64,000 nt of DNA, from assembly GCA_902543245.1 (NCBI GenBank), contig CACBXQ010000002.1, forward strand, positions 83,718-147,717, in the 5' to 3' direction. Origin of the DNA: an uncultured Pelagibacteraceae bacterium. Lineage in GTDB: Bacteria; Pseudomonadota; Alphaproteobacteria; Pelagibacterales; Pelagibacteraceae. Position 1 is the first letter of the stretch; every line of letters starts with the position of its first letter. A program made the position numbers and the translations under genes. The notes beneath the pieces are model-generated. The model saw only the letters and a program-made list of their open reading frames with translations. It was not told where the DNA came from and ran no database searches. Below, piece after piece: positions 18,427 through 28,624 of the stretch.

Positions 18427-19238
18427 TTTAGTTCCCTCTGAATAAAATTAATTTTCCTCTTATAACTTTTTATTACTTTTTTAATTCCTTTTTGATTTAT
18501 TTCTTTTTTATGAATTCCATTTGAGATCAATAAAGAGTCATATTTCAAATTATTTGCTCCTTTAATATCTGTATTCAAATTATCTCCAATAACTAAAATT
18601 TTTTTGTATTTTTTTATATTTGATTGATTATATACTTCTGGATATGGCTTTCCAAAGTAAATAACTTTTCCTCCAATTTCAGTAAAAACTTTAGCGACAG
18701 AGCCTGCGCAATATTCTCTTTTCTTCCCCCTATCTACTATTAAATCAGGATTGGTACAAATCATTCTTTTTTTTTTATAATTTTTAAGAATTTTTTTATA
18801 ATAATTTAAATTTTTTTCATACTTTTCAAATAACCCTGTGCATAAAATAAAGTCAGCCTCGTTTAAATTTTGGGTATAGTTTTTTTTAAATTTTAAAAAT
18901 AAATCAAAATCTCTAGGAGGTCCAATATGAAAAAATTTTTTGTTTTTATATTTTTTTTTCAGGAAAATTAAAGCAGCTTCTCCTGAAGTGTAAACTTTTT
19001 TTAACATTTTGTTCTGCATGCCAAGATTTTTTAAGAATTTTTTTACAGTTGTATTTGGTCTTGGAGCATTTGTTAATAGAACATACTGTTTGTTCATTTC
19101 ATGAAATTTCGATAATGTACTAATTGCGTTTTTATTCAATTTAATTCCGTTATGAACAACCCCCCATAAATCTATATAAAAAAAATTATATTTCTGATAA
19201 ATCGAACTTATTCCTTTATTATCTAAATTTATTACCAT
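18420..19238 (-). CDS. HAD superfamily class IIA hydrolase
   Basis: Phosphatase-fold protein of 272 aa in the NagD-like class IIA group. Motif I is FFYIDLWGVVHNGIKL, a DxWG variant of the usual DxDG. LLTNAPRPNTTVKKFLKNLGM is motif II with its neighbouring region. The C-terminal GKPYPEVY and ILVIGDNLNTDIKGANNL are motifs III and IV. The DLWGV variant is what I associate with an alphaproteobacterial subfamily usually placed beside ribF. The substrate is unknown. It is divergent from groES. Confidence 0.88.
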   Translation of the reverse strand: MVINLDNKGISSIYQKYNFFYIDLWGVVHNGIKLNKNAISTLSKFHEMNKQYVLLTNAPRPNTTVKKFLKNLGMQNKMLKKVYTSGEAALIFLKKKYKNKKFFHIGPPRDFDLFLKFKKNYTQNLNEADFILCTGLFEKYEKNLNYYKKILKNYKKKRMICTNPDLIVDRGKKREYCAGSVAKVFTEIGGKVIYFGKPYPEVYNQSNIKKYKKILVIGDNLNTDIKGANNLKYDSLLISNGIHKKEINQKGIKKVIKSYKRKINFIQRELKW

Positions 19239-19308
19239 GTATTGAGATATAACTTAAAAAAGTATTAATTTCCTTGGTTTTTTAGAAGCAAAATATAATT
19301 TAAATCTC

Positions 19309-19337
19309 TTGAAATAGATAAAGACCATATTTATATA
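19309..19337 (+). promoter_or_regulatory. Housekeeping-type promoter of groES-groEL
   Basis: TTGAAA (19309-19314) and TATATA (19332-19337) are separated by exactly 17 bp, close to the sigma-70 consensus. The preceding C makes CTTGAAA, which also fits the -35 of a heat-shock (sigma-32) promoter, but the C-rich -10 expected 11-17 bp downstream is only weakly present (CCATATTT). No CIRCE inverted repeat is visible in the 123-bp gap. The groES ribosome-binding site AGGAG is at 19352-19356. Confidence 0.55.
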
Positions 19338-19361
19338 AATCGCATACAAATAGGAGAATAT

Positions 19362-19655
19362 ATGAAATTTAAACCCCTGCACGATAGAGTGCTTATAGAA
19401 GTTTTAGACAGTAGTGAAAAAACTGCTGGCGGAATAATCATCCCTGATACTGCTCAAGAAAAACCGCAAGAAGGTAAAGTTGTTGCTGTAGGAGGTGGAG
19501 CAAAAACAGAGGATGGAAAAGTTATTCCTATGGATGTAAAGGTTGGTGACAAAGTATTGTTTGGCAAATGGTCAGGCACTGAAGTTAAGATTGGTGGAAA
19601 AGAGTATAGCATTATGAAAGAGTCAGACATAATGGGAATTTCAAATAATAAATAA
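19362..19655 (+). CDS. groES: Co-chaperonin GroES
   Basis: Ring-forming 10-kDa lid of the GroEL chamber, 97 aa. [13 protein letters not shown] at the start, the mobile loop [22 protein letters not shown] and the C-terminal [12 protein letters not shown] are canonical. AGGAG lies 5 nt before the ATG. The 21-bp gap to groEL contains its own AGGAG, and the two form one operon. Confidence 0.99.
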   Translation: MKFKPLHDRVLIEVLDSSEKTAGGIIIPDTAQEKPQEGKVVAVGGGAKTEDGKVIPMDVKVGDKVLFGKWSGTEVKIGGKEYSIMKESDIMGISNNK

Positions 19656-19661
19656 TAATAA

Positions 19662-21347
<1,686 letters not shown>

Positions 21348-21379
21348 TCCCAATCATACTTTTAAAATTAGAAAAAAAG

Positions 21380-21406
21380 AGGTCGTTTTAAACGGCCTTT
21401 TTTTTT
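21380..21406 (+). terminator. Rho-independent terminator of groESL
   Basis: AGGTCGTT pairs with AACGGCCT (one G-U pair) around a short loop and is followed by nine T residues. It lies 33 bp after the groEL stop. The remaining 190 bp up to typA hold no gene that I can see; a small CACTTTATAAGTG inverted repeat is present near 21510-21522. Confidence 0.85.
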
Positions 21407-21595
21407 ATCTTTTTCATGGCGGTCTAAAAGTTAATCTAACAAATCTATGTAGTCTTTTTCTAACAAACCACATGATACCAAAATACATCTTTAATAAGGT
21501 TGTATCCATCACTTTATAAGTGATTATTTACCAAAGTGAATTAATAAGATATTTGGTCTTTCTAATTAATTTTTTTAATATATAACCTCGCACAA

Positions 21596-23422
21596 ATGAC
21601 AACTGATATTAGAAATATTACCATTATTGCTCATGTAGATCATGGCAAAACAACATTAATTGACAATCTAATGAAACAAAGTGGTTCATTTAGAGAAAAT
21701 GAAATAATAGATGAACGTTTGATGGATAGTGGTGAACTTGAAAAAGAGAGAGGTATTACTATTCTTGCTAAACCAGCATCTATTAATTGGAAAAATTCTA
21801 GAATAAATATTATAGATACACCTGGACACAGAGATTTTGCAGCTGAGGTTGAAAGAGTATTAAGTATGGCTGATGGTGCTTTATTATTAATAGACTCAGC
21901 TGAAGGCGTAATGCCTCAAACGAAATTTGTACTTAGCAAAGCTCTAAAACAAGGTTTAAAACCAATTGTTATAATAAATAAACTTGATAAACCCGACCAA
22001 AGAGCTGATGCTGTATTAGATGAAACTTTTGATTTATTTGTTAGCCTTGATGCAAATGAAGAACAACTAGATTTTCCAGTTTTATACGCAAGTGGAAGAT
22101 CTGGATGGGCCTCTAACGAAATTGATGGTCCTAGAGAAAATCTAAATCCCCTCTTAGATTTAATTATAGATCATGTAAAACCAGCAAATTTAGACAAATC
22201 AAAACCTTTTGCTATGTTATCTACTCTTCTTTACGCAGATAGTTTTTTAGGCAGAAGTTTAGTTGGAAAAATATCTCAAGGAACTGCCAAAGCAAATCAA
22301 CAAATAAAAGCTATTAATCTTCAAGGAGAAAAAATTGATGAGGGAAGATTAACAAAAATATTCAGGTATGAGGGAACTAAAAAAGTTCCAATTGAAGTTG
22401 GTGAAGCTGGTGACATAGTAGTAATTGCAGGACTAGAAAAAGCAAACGTTGCTGATACAATCTGTGATATTGAGGTAACAACACCAATACCAGCAACACC
22501 TATTGACCCACCAACAATGTCAATTACAATAACTGTTAATAGTTCTCCTTTAGCTGGAACTGAGGGAAAAAAATTAACAAGTACACAAATTAGAGACAGA
22601 CTAATTTTAGAGGCTCAAAATAATGTTGGAATTAACTTTTCTGAAAATTCAACAAACGATGCTTTTGAAATAAGTGGTCGTGGTGAGTTAATGCTTGAAA
22701 TTTTGTTGACTCAAATGAGACGTGAAGGATTTGAAATGACAGTAAGCCCACCAAAAGTTTTATACCAGAAAGATGATAATGGTGACAAACTTGAGCCTAT
22801 GGAAGAAATTACAATGGATTTGGATGAAGAATATTCATCTAAAGTGATAGATTCAATGAATAGAAGAAAAGGGAAACTCATTGAACTTAAAGATACGGGA
22901 AAAAATAAAAAAAGATTAATTTTTAAAGCTCCAACAAGAGGGCTAATGGGTTATACAAGTAGATTTCTAACACTTACAAAAGGTAATGGGGTAATTAATA
23001 GACTATTTCATTCTTACGGAAAATTTGAAGGAGATATGGAAGGAAGAAGGAATGGAGCTTTAATTTCAATGGAACAAGGTAAAGCTGTTGCATTTGCAAT
23101 ATTTAATCTTCAGGCAAGAGGAGAAATGTTTGTAACTCATAATGACCCAGTATACGAGGGCATGATAGTCGGTTTAGCGCCAAAACCTGGAGATATGATA
23201 ATTAATGTTATGAAAGGAAAAAAATTGACAAATATGAGAACCCAGGGCACTGATGAAAATATAGTACTAACTCCAGTAAGAAAAATGTCTATTGCTGAAC
23301 AGCTTAGTATGCTTAATAGCGATGAGTCTTTAGAAATTACCCCAAAATCATGTAGATTAAGAAAAGCAATACTTAATCCTCATGAAAGAAAAAAAAGTGA
23401 GAAGTCTGGAAGTGTTGCTTAA
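21596..23422 (+). CDS. typA: Ribosome-associated GTPase TypA/BipA
   Basis: Translational GTPase of 608 aa related to EF-G, involved in ribosome assembly and stress adaptation. G1 is AHVDHGKTTLID, G3 is DTPGHRDF and G4 is NKLDKPD. The switch region contains ERGITILAK, and the C-terminal TypA-specific domain includes RGLMGYTSRFLTLTKG and the ARGEMFVTHNDPVYEGMIVG loop. It stands alone, 248 bp downstream of groEL. Its TAA interlocks with the stop codon of the next gene on the opposite strand. Confidence 0.97.
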   Translation: MTTDIRNITIIAHVDHGKTTLIDNLMKQSGSFRENEIIDERLMDSGELEKERGITILAKPASINWKNSRINIIDTPGHRDFAAEVERVLSMADGALLLIDSAEGVMPQTKFVLSKALKQGLKPIVIINKLDKPDQRADAVLDETFDLFVSLDANEEQLDFPVLYASGRSGWASNEIDGPRENLNPLLDLIIDHVKPANLDKSKPFAMLSTLLYADSFLGRSLVGKISQGTAKANQQIKAINLQGEKIDEGRLTKIFRYEGTKKVPIEVGEAGDIVVIAGLEKANVADTICDIEVTTPIPATPIDPPTMSITITVNSSPLAGTEGKKLTSTQIRDRLILEAQNNVGINFSENSTNDAFEISGRGELMLEILLTQMRREGFEMTVSPPKVLYQKDDNGDKLEPMEEITMDLDEEYSSKVIDSMNRRKGKLIELKDTGKNKKRLIFKAPTRGLMGYTSRFLTLTKGNGVINRLFHSYGKFEGDMEGRRNGALISMEQGKAVAFAIFNLQARGEMFVTHNDPVYEGMIVGLAPKPGDMIINVMKGKKLTNMRTQGTDENIVLTPVRKMSIAEQLSMLNSDESLEITPKSCRLRKAILNPHERKKSEKSGSVA

Positions 23423-24480
23423 TTATCCAAGATTTCATCAAAACTTTTAAAATCTCCAATTTTAAAAATAATTGCATCTTTTTTTTTAAAACCATATTTT
23501 TCAGCATTATTTTTAAACCTTAATCTTGGCTCCATTATTGGTTCCAGTGATAATACAAAAGTACCCCAATGCATTCCTATTACTTTTTTGCTTTTTAAAT
23601 CTTTTGCTATACTCAATGCTTCTTCTGGATTTGTATGATATGATGATTTGTCTTTAATTGGTGATAATGGATAAAAATTATATGCTCCAATATTAATTAA
23701 TGTTAAATCTATAGGTCCATATTTATTACCTAAATCTTTATAAATATTACCAACTCCAGTATCACAAGCAAAAAGAATTTTTCTATTTTTATATTCAATT
23801 AAAAAATTACCCCAGAGTGTTTTATTAGTATCGGTCAAACTTCTTTTTGACCAATGGACTGCTGGCAAAAAAGTTACCTTTAAATTTTCATTTATTTTAA
23901 TTGAATCATACCAATCCATTTCGTTAACGTCATCATATCCATTTTTTGTAAAGTATTTTCCAAGTTTTAAAGGTAACATTACTTTAGCATCTTTAAATGG
24001 AAATCTTCTGATTGTTGTCATATCTTGATGATCATAATGATTATGTGTTAATAAAAATAAGTTTGTCTTTGGGATCTCCTTCAAATTTAAAGCGGGCTTT
24101 GTAAATCGTTTAGGTCCAAAAATTAAAGGCCCAGCGTTTTTTGAAAATACAGGATCTGTTATAATTGTGATGTCTCCCAACTTAATTAAAAAAGTTGCGT
24201 GACCAATCCAGCCTACGTAATCCTCATTTTTAAGTTTATCTAAATCAGATAATACCTTATCTTTTGGAACTACATGTTCTTCTGGAATTGTCATATCTAA
24301 TTTTTTTTTTTCCTTATTAAATATTTTAAATGACCATTTAAAATTAGAATTTCTCTCTGGGGAACCCTCGGGATTTCTAAAAGTTCCATCTGGTAAATGA
24401 TGATATGGTTTTTTTTCAGCAAATGACATTGTTGTTAAAATATTGAATATTATTGTAAATGCAACGAGGTATTTATACAT
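23419..24480 (-). CDS. Secreted metallo-beta-lactamase-fold hydrolase (NAPE-PLD-like)
   Basis: Protein of 353 aa with a signal peptide (about residues 1-21, ending TMSFA), so it should act in the periplasm. The metal motif THNHYDHQD is the HxHxDH hallmark. GWIGHATFLIKLGDITIITDPVF and the later ACDTGVGN and GMHWGTF supply the other metal ligands. The arrangement resembles N-acyl-phosphatidylethanolamine phospholipase D and UlaG-like hydrolases. The substrate is unknown; a phosphodiester in lipids is plausible. Its stop interlocks with typA. Confidence 0.85.
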   Translation of the reverse strand: MYKYLVAFTIIFNILTTMSFAEKKPYHHLPDGTFRNPEGSPERNSNFKWSFKIFNKEKKKLDMTIPEEHVVPKDKVLSDLDKLKNEDYVGWIGHATFLIKLGDITIITDPVFSKNAGPLIFGPKRFTKPALNLKEIPKTNLFLLTHNHYDHQDMTTIRRFPFKDAKVMLPLKLGKYFTKNGYDDVNEMDWYDSIKINENLKVTFLPAVHWSKRSLTDTNKTLWGNFLIEYKNRKILFACDTGVGNIYKDLGNKYGPIDLTLINIGAYNFYPLSPIKDKSSYHTNPEEALSIAKDLKSKKVIGMHWGTFVLSLEPIMEPRLRFKNNAEKYGFKKKDAIIFKIGDFKSFDEILDN

Positions 24481-24499
24481 GTATTTAAAAGGCTAGAGA

Positions 24500-24874
24500 C
24501 TATTTTTTCTTTTCAAGCCCAAGCTTTTTACTATGTCTTAATCTTAATATCACAATGGCAACTGCAATAAATACTATTGCCAAAGCTTCATACATTAATT
24601 GTGTTGCATCCATCTCTTTTCCTTGAAGAATTATAAATCTAGCAAGTGCGGTAATGGCTATAAAAAGTGGAAGTGTAATATTAATTGACTGTTCTGCCCA
24701 AAAAACCCTTATCATTGCAAGTACCTCTAAGTACAGAAACATTAATAATAAATCCGCAAGACTAACACTGCCATTTTCAATCATTGTTTTAACTTCCAAA
24801 CCGATTGCAACGATTGTGCTAATTAAGATTAAAATTAACACAAGTAACTGTAAATTTTTTACGAATTTTTCCAT
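24500..24874 (-). CDS. PsiE-like phosphate-starvation-inducible membrane protein
   Basis: Four-helix membrane protein of 124 aa. LLMFLYLEVLAMIRVFW followed by ITALARFIILQGK is the PsiE-family pattern, and the C-terminal helix runs into basic RLRHSKKLGLEKKK. The function is unknown; in E. coli psiE belongs to the phosphate-starvation response. I start it at the ATG at 24874 (MEKFVKN), because the longer frame from 24925 would overlap the start of the divergent neighbour at 24903. Confidence 0.72.
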   Translation of the reverse strand: MEKFVKNLQLLVLILILISTIVAIGLEVKTMIENGSVSLADLLLMFLYLEVLAMIRVFWAEQSINITLPLFIAITALARFIILQGKEMDATQLMYEALAIVFIAVAIVILRLRHSKKLGLEKKK

Positions 24875-24902
24875 TTTTTCAAATATACTATAATCTATAC
24901 TT

Positions 24903-25583
24903 ATGAGAATACTTTTATCAATCATAATAAGCTCTATAATTACGATTAATTCTCACGCTGATATAAATAATTATAAAAATCTCAATTTTATTGAAATGGA
25001 TGTTATTCATAATGATAAGATTGTTGGTTTCAACAATTTTTATTTTCAAAACCAAGGTGAAACCCTCATTGTTAAAAATGAAGTATTTTTTTCTATTTCA
25101 GTACTAGGAGTTGAAGTTTTTAAAGTGAAAAGTAATACAGAAGAAGAATATAGAAATAATCAGTTAATAAATTTTAAATCTAAAACTTTTCAGAATAAAA
25201 AAGAGAAATATGTAAGGATAAATTATAAAGAAGACGCTGGTAATTTTATCATAGAAGGGTCTTCTTATAATGGAGAAGTCTCTGCAGATACTCCCTTGGG
25301 AAATTGGTGGAATGCAGATATTTTGAAGGCTGATAAACAAATTAGTCCACTTTCAGGGAGTATTAAAAAGCAGGTTGTAAGCTTGATTGGAGATGAACAA
25401 ATCCTCTTAAACGGAAATCTTTTTTCTACAAGTAAATATACAATAAAATCTAAAAATGAAAATTTATCAGATGATAAGAAACTAAATTTTGAAATTTGGA
25501 TTGATAAAACTAGCAAAATAATTGTTAAAGTTGCCTATAATCGACTAGGCAACTGGGAATATAGAATAAAAAAATCTAATTAA
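24903..25583 (+). CDS. Periplasmic DUF6134-like protein
   Basis: Protein of 226 aa with a signal peptide ([19 protein letters not shown]). The body is mostly beta-strand: [18 protein letters not shown], a central [26 protein letters not shown] and a C-terminal [27 protein letters not shown]. This fits the DUF6134 family as I remember it; no function is known. It diverges from the PsiE-like gene by 28 bp, and its stop interlocks with that of aceA. Confidence 0.6.
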   Translation: MRILLSIIISSIITINSHADINNYKNLNFIEMDVIHNDKIVGFNNFYFQNQGETLIVKNEVFFSISVLGVEVFKVKSNTEEEYRNNQLINFKSKTFQNKKEKYVRINYKEDAGNFIIEGSSYNGEVSADTPLGNWWNADILKADKQISPLSGSIKKQVVSLIGDEQILLNGNLFSTSKYTIKSKNENLSDDKKLNFEIWIDKTSKIIVKVAYNRLGNWEYRIKKSN

Positions 25584-26860
25584 AACTGCTCTGATTCAGT
25601 TGAGTCCTTCATTGCAGTAGTGGAGCTTTTCCCTCCACTTATAGTATTAGATACCGAGTCAAAATATGAAGTTCCAACTTCCCTCTGGTGTTTAACACTA
25701 GTATAGCCATCTTTTTCTCTAGCAAACTCTTTATCTTGAATTTTAGAATATGCTGACATGCCTTCTGATTTATATTTTTCCGCTAATTCAAAAATTGCAA
25801 TATTCTGAGCATGAAAACCAGCAAGAGTTATGAATTGAAATTTATATCCCATATCACTTATTTTTTGTTGGAAAGTTGCAATTTCACTGTCAGACAAATG
25901 TTTTTTCCAATTAAAAGATGGTGAACAATTATAAGCTAATAATTTTCCTGGAAACTTTGCTCTTATAGCGTCTGCAAACTTTTTAGCTTCTTCAAGGTTT
26001 GGAGTTGCTGTTTCACACCATATTAGATCTGCATATTCAGCATAAGCTAGTCCTCTTGATATCGCTTGTTCTATTCCTGGTTTAACATAATAAAAACCTT
26101 CAGGAGATCTTTCACCAGTTAAAAACGGTTTGTCATTTTCATCGTTATCATTTGTAATAAGTTTAGCAGCATTAGCATCCGTTCTTGCTAAGATTATAAG
26201 TGGCACATTAGCAATGTCTGCAGCCAATCTTGCAGATTTTAAATTTCTTACAGCTTGACCAGTTGGAACCAATACTTTTCCACCCATATGACCACATTTT
26301 TTTTCACTCGCTAGCTGATCTTCAAAGTGAACACCTGCAGCACCTGCTTTTATAAACTTTTTTGTTAATTCAAAAACATTTAATGGTCCACCAAATCCGG
26401 CTTCGCCATCAGCAATTATTGGTAACATATAATCAACTCTATTTTCAGATTTCATATCACCATCTGTAATTTCCATATGTTGAATTTGATCAGCTCTTAT
26501 TAAAGCATTATTCATTGACTCAACTAATTTTGGAGCACTATCATAAGGATATAAAGACTGATCAGGATACATCTCCCCTGCACTGTTAGCATCTGCTGCT
26601 ACTTGCCATCCACTTAGATAAATAGCTTTTAAACCTGCCTTTGCGTGCTGAACTGCATGATTTCCTGATAAAGAACCTAAAGTATTTACATAGTTCTCGG
26701 TGTTTAGTAATTCCCATAGTTTCTCTGATTGATTTTTACACATTGAGTATTCAATTTTAATTGAACCTCTTAATCTCTCTACCTCTTCAGGTGTATAATC
26801 TCTTTTAATTCCTGCAAATCTTTTTAAGTCGTAAGATACTTTTTTTTCTGAACTCATCAT
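25580..26860 (-). CDS. aceA: Isocitrate lyase
   Basis: Glyoxylate-shunt enzyme of 426 aa that cleaves isocitrate to glyoxylate and succinate. The catalytic-cysteine motif is [26 protein letters not shown], the [12 protein letters not shown] metal-binding segment, ARTDA and [13 protein letters not shown] are canonical. Two ATGs lie in tandem at 26860 and 26857 just after GGAGGA (26861-26866); the second is better spaced. A regulator of the ScfR/RamB family is divergent from it across a 334-bp box-rich region, which suggests carbon-source control. Confidence 0.97.
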   Translation of the reverse strand: MMSSEKKVSYDLKRFAGIKRDYTPEEVERLRGSIKIEYSMCKNQSEKLWELLNTENYVNTLGSLSGNHAVQHAKAGLKAIYLSGWQVAADANSAGEMYPDQSLYPYDSAPKLVESMNNALIRADQIQHMEITDGDMKSENRVDYMLPIIADGEAGFGGPLNVFELTKKFIKAGAAGVHFEDQLASEKKCGHMGGKVLVPTGQAVRNLKSARLAADIANVPLIILARTDANAAKLITNDNDENDKPFLTGERSPEGFYYVKPGIEQAISRGLAYAEYADLIWCETATPNLEEAKKFADAIRAKFPGKLLAYNCSPSFNWKKHLSDSEIATFQQKISDMGYKFQFITLAGFHAQNIAIFELAEKYKSEGMSAYSKIQDKEFAREKDGYTSVKHQREVGTSYFDSVSNTISGGKSSTTAMKDSTESEQF

Positions 26861-26914
26861 TCCTCCCTATAGAATATTTAAGATGTTTAAGAAAAGAAAA
26901 GCGGATAGAAGTAA

Positions 26915-27082
26915 TTAGTTTGAGTTATTATACTCGTTTGTAAACTCGTTCATTCCACTTGATCCCCAATCACAATGGTCATCTCTTAAGTATATCCCTG
27001 ATTGGTTTTGATCGTTTTGGAACTCTTTAGATGCAATTTGAGACTTATTTTCTTGGTGTTTTTTATAAATTTTGTTGTTCAT
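26915..27082 (-). CDS. Possible 55-aa small protein upstream of aceA
   Basis: An ATG at 27082 opens a frame of 55 codons ending in TAA at 26915, on the aceA strand and 54 bp before its start. The predicted peptide is hydrophilic, Asn/Gln-rich, with a distinctive SGIYLRDDHCDWGSSGMNEF centre that looks less random than noise in AT-rich DNA. There is no Shine-Dalgarno sequence. One TTTGTAAA box lies inside it (26937-26944). I recognise no family. It could instead be untranslated aceA leader. Confidence 0.4.
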   Translation of the reverse strand: MNNKIYKKHQENKSQIASKEFQNDQNQSGIYLRDDHCDWGSSGMNEFTNEYNNSN

Positions 27083-27096
27083 AACTGAAGTTATAA

Positions 27097-27186
27097 TTTA
27101 CAATATTTACAAAATCTACTATTTTATTAAAAATGCTTGTAAATCAATATAATTTATTGTAAACATTAATTTACAAAATTTACAAA
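27097..27186. promoter_or_regulatory. Array of TTTACAAA-type boxes in the aceA/scfR intergenic region
   Basis: Six copies of the heptamer TTTACAA or its complement TTGTAAA lie in 90 bp: TTTACAA at 27097 and 27106, TTGTAAA at 27137 and 27157, TTTACAA at 27170 and 27179. The first and last pairs each repeat with a 9-bp period. The array ends 8 bp before the regulator's ATG. The core resembles the TTTGCAAA half of the site bound by RamB in Corynebacterium. I infer that it is the operator for the divergent regulator, controlling itself and aceA. Confidence 0.65.
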
Positions 27187-27194
27187 TAGTTAAT

Positions 27195-28619
27195 ATGAGT
27201 CAAATAGATCTTAAAATTGGACCGAAATTAAAGTCATTTAGAAGGCAGATTGGAATTCAAGCTAATAGATTAGCGGAAAAACTTAATATTTCACCGAGTT
27301 ATCTGACATTAATCGAAGGAGGAAAAAGAAAAATAGATGCAGATTTGCTGCTAAAATTTTGCCAAGAACTTAAAATTGAGCTTTCAGATATTACAAGTAA
27401 GTCAGATATAAATTTAGAGAATAATATATCTGAATTATTAGGAGATGAGCTTTTTGAAGATTTAGATATTCTCGGTCCAGAAGTTAAAGATTTGGTAAAT
27501 ACTAATCCTAAAATTGCTAAAGCTTTAATTAAATTAGGTGATAATTATAAGAAAAAGGACCATGATATAATTAACAGAGTAGAAAATTTATCTGGAAAAA
27601 TAATTGACAGCAGAAAAGCTGCTTTTCCTGGTGAGGTTGTGTCAGATTTCCTACAGGTAAATAAAAACTATTTTCCAAAATTAGAAGAGTTTGCAAATTC
27701 AATTTTCGAAAAAGTTCAACAAAATAAAAGAACTAGATATATAGCTTTATGTGAATTTCTTAAATCAGAATATAAAATTAATGTAATAGATATTATTCCA
27801 GAGGAAGGAAAGCCTTTTTCAAAAATTTTTAAAAAAAAAAGTAAAGAACTTTTGCTATCAGATTATTTATCACTTGAAACTAAAAAACTTCATGCAGCTG
27901 CTCAAATTGCTCAGGAGGGAGCAGGTGAGGAAATTAATAACTATCTTTCATCATTTAAATTTCCATCCGAAGAATCAAGAAAATTGACAAAAGTATCTTT
28001 ATTAAATTATTGTGGAGCAGCAATTTTGATGCCTTACAAACTTTTTCATTCTGAATGTAAACAATTAAAGTATGATCTTGAGTTGTTACAAAATACATTT
28101 GCAACCTCTTTTGAACAAGTTGCACATAGAGTGACTTGTTTACAAGATCCTTCTTTACCAGGTATACCTTTTCATTTTTTAAGAGTTGATGTGGCAGGCA
28201 ATATTTCAAAAAGATTCTCACTGTCAGGTATTGAAATACCAAGATATGGGGGTGCTTGCCCTAGATGGAATGTTTATTCAGCTTTTACAAGACCAGGTGT
28301 AATTCAGGCCGCAGTAAGCAAAATGACAAATGGTGAAAAATATGTTTGTATTGCAAGAACAGTTGAAAAAGGAGTAGGCAGATTTGGAAAATCTAAAAGT
28401 ATATTATCAATTGGTCTTGGTTGTGAAGCTAAGCATGCAAAAGATTTTGTTTATACTGAAAATATAGATTTATCTGATAAAAAAACAGAAATCCCAATCG
28501 GTGTTTCTTGCAGAACATGTGATAGGCTTGACTGCTCACAGAGAGCATTTCCACCACTTCACAAGAAATTTGATGTAGATATAAATAATAGAGGTGTATC
28601 GGTTTACGTAAATGAATAA
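27195..28619 (+). CDS. XRE-family transcriptional regulator with IrrE-like and DUF2083 domains (ScfR/RamB type)
   Basis: Regulator of 474 aa. The N-terminal helix-turn-helix (residues 8-62) contains RLAEKLNISPSYLTLIEGGKRK. A central zinc-peptidase-like region (about 180-300) resembles ImmA/IrrE but the HExxH is degenerate (SLETKKLHAAAQIAQEG). The C-terminal domain has GGACPRWNVYSAF and a cysteine cluster in SCRTCDRLDCSQRAFPPL, typical of DUF2083. Mycobacterial and corynebacterial RamB and ScfR proteins of this architecture control acetate, glyoxylate and short-chain fatty acid genes; here it faces isocitrate lyase. Confidence 0.9.
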   Translation: MSQIDLKIGPKLKSFRRQIGIQANRLAEKLNISPSYLTLIEGGKRKIDADLLLKFCQELKIELSDITSKSDINLENNISELLGDELFEDLDILGPEVKDLVNTNPKIAKALIKLGDNYKKKDHDIINRVENLSGKIIDSRKAAFPGEVVSDFLQVNKNYFPKLEEFANSIFEKVQQNKRTRYIALCEFLKSEYKINVIDIIPEEGKPFSKIFKKKSKELLLSDYLSLETKKLHAAAQIAQEGAGEEINNYLSSFKFPSEESRKLTKVSLLNYCGAAILMPYKLFHSECKQLKYDLELLQNTFATSFEQVAHRVTCLQDPSLPGIPFHFLRVDVAGNISKRFSLSGIEIPRYGGACPRWNVYSAFTRPGVIQAAVSKMTNGEKYVCIARTVEKGVGRFGKSKSILSIGLGCEAKHAKDFVYTENIDLSDKKTEIPIGVSCRTCDRLDCSQRAFPPLHKKFDVDINNRGVSVYVNE

Positions 28620-28624
28620 GAGCT

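Noticed and set aside
19239..19361. A CIRCE element upstream of groES
   Set aside because: No inverted repeat resembling TTAGCACTC-N9-GAGTGCTAA is present.
21348..21595. A tRNA or small RNA gene between groEL and typA
   Set aside because: Only the terminator and a short CACTTTATAAGTG inverted repeat are visible; no cloverleaf or further GC-rich stems.
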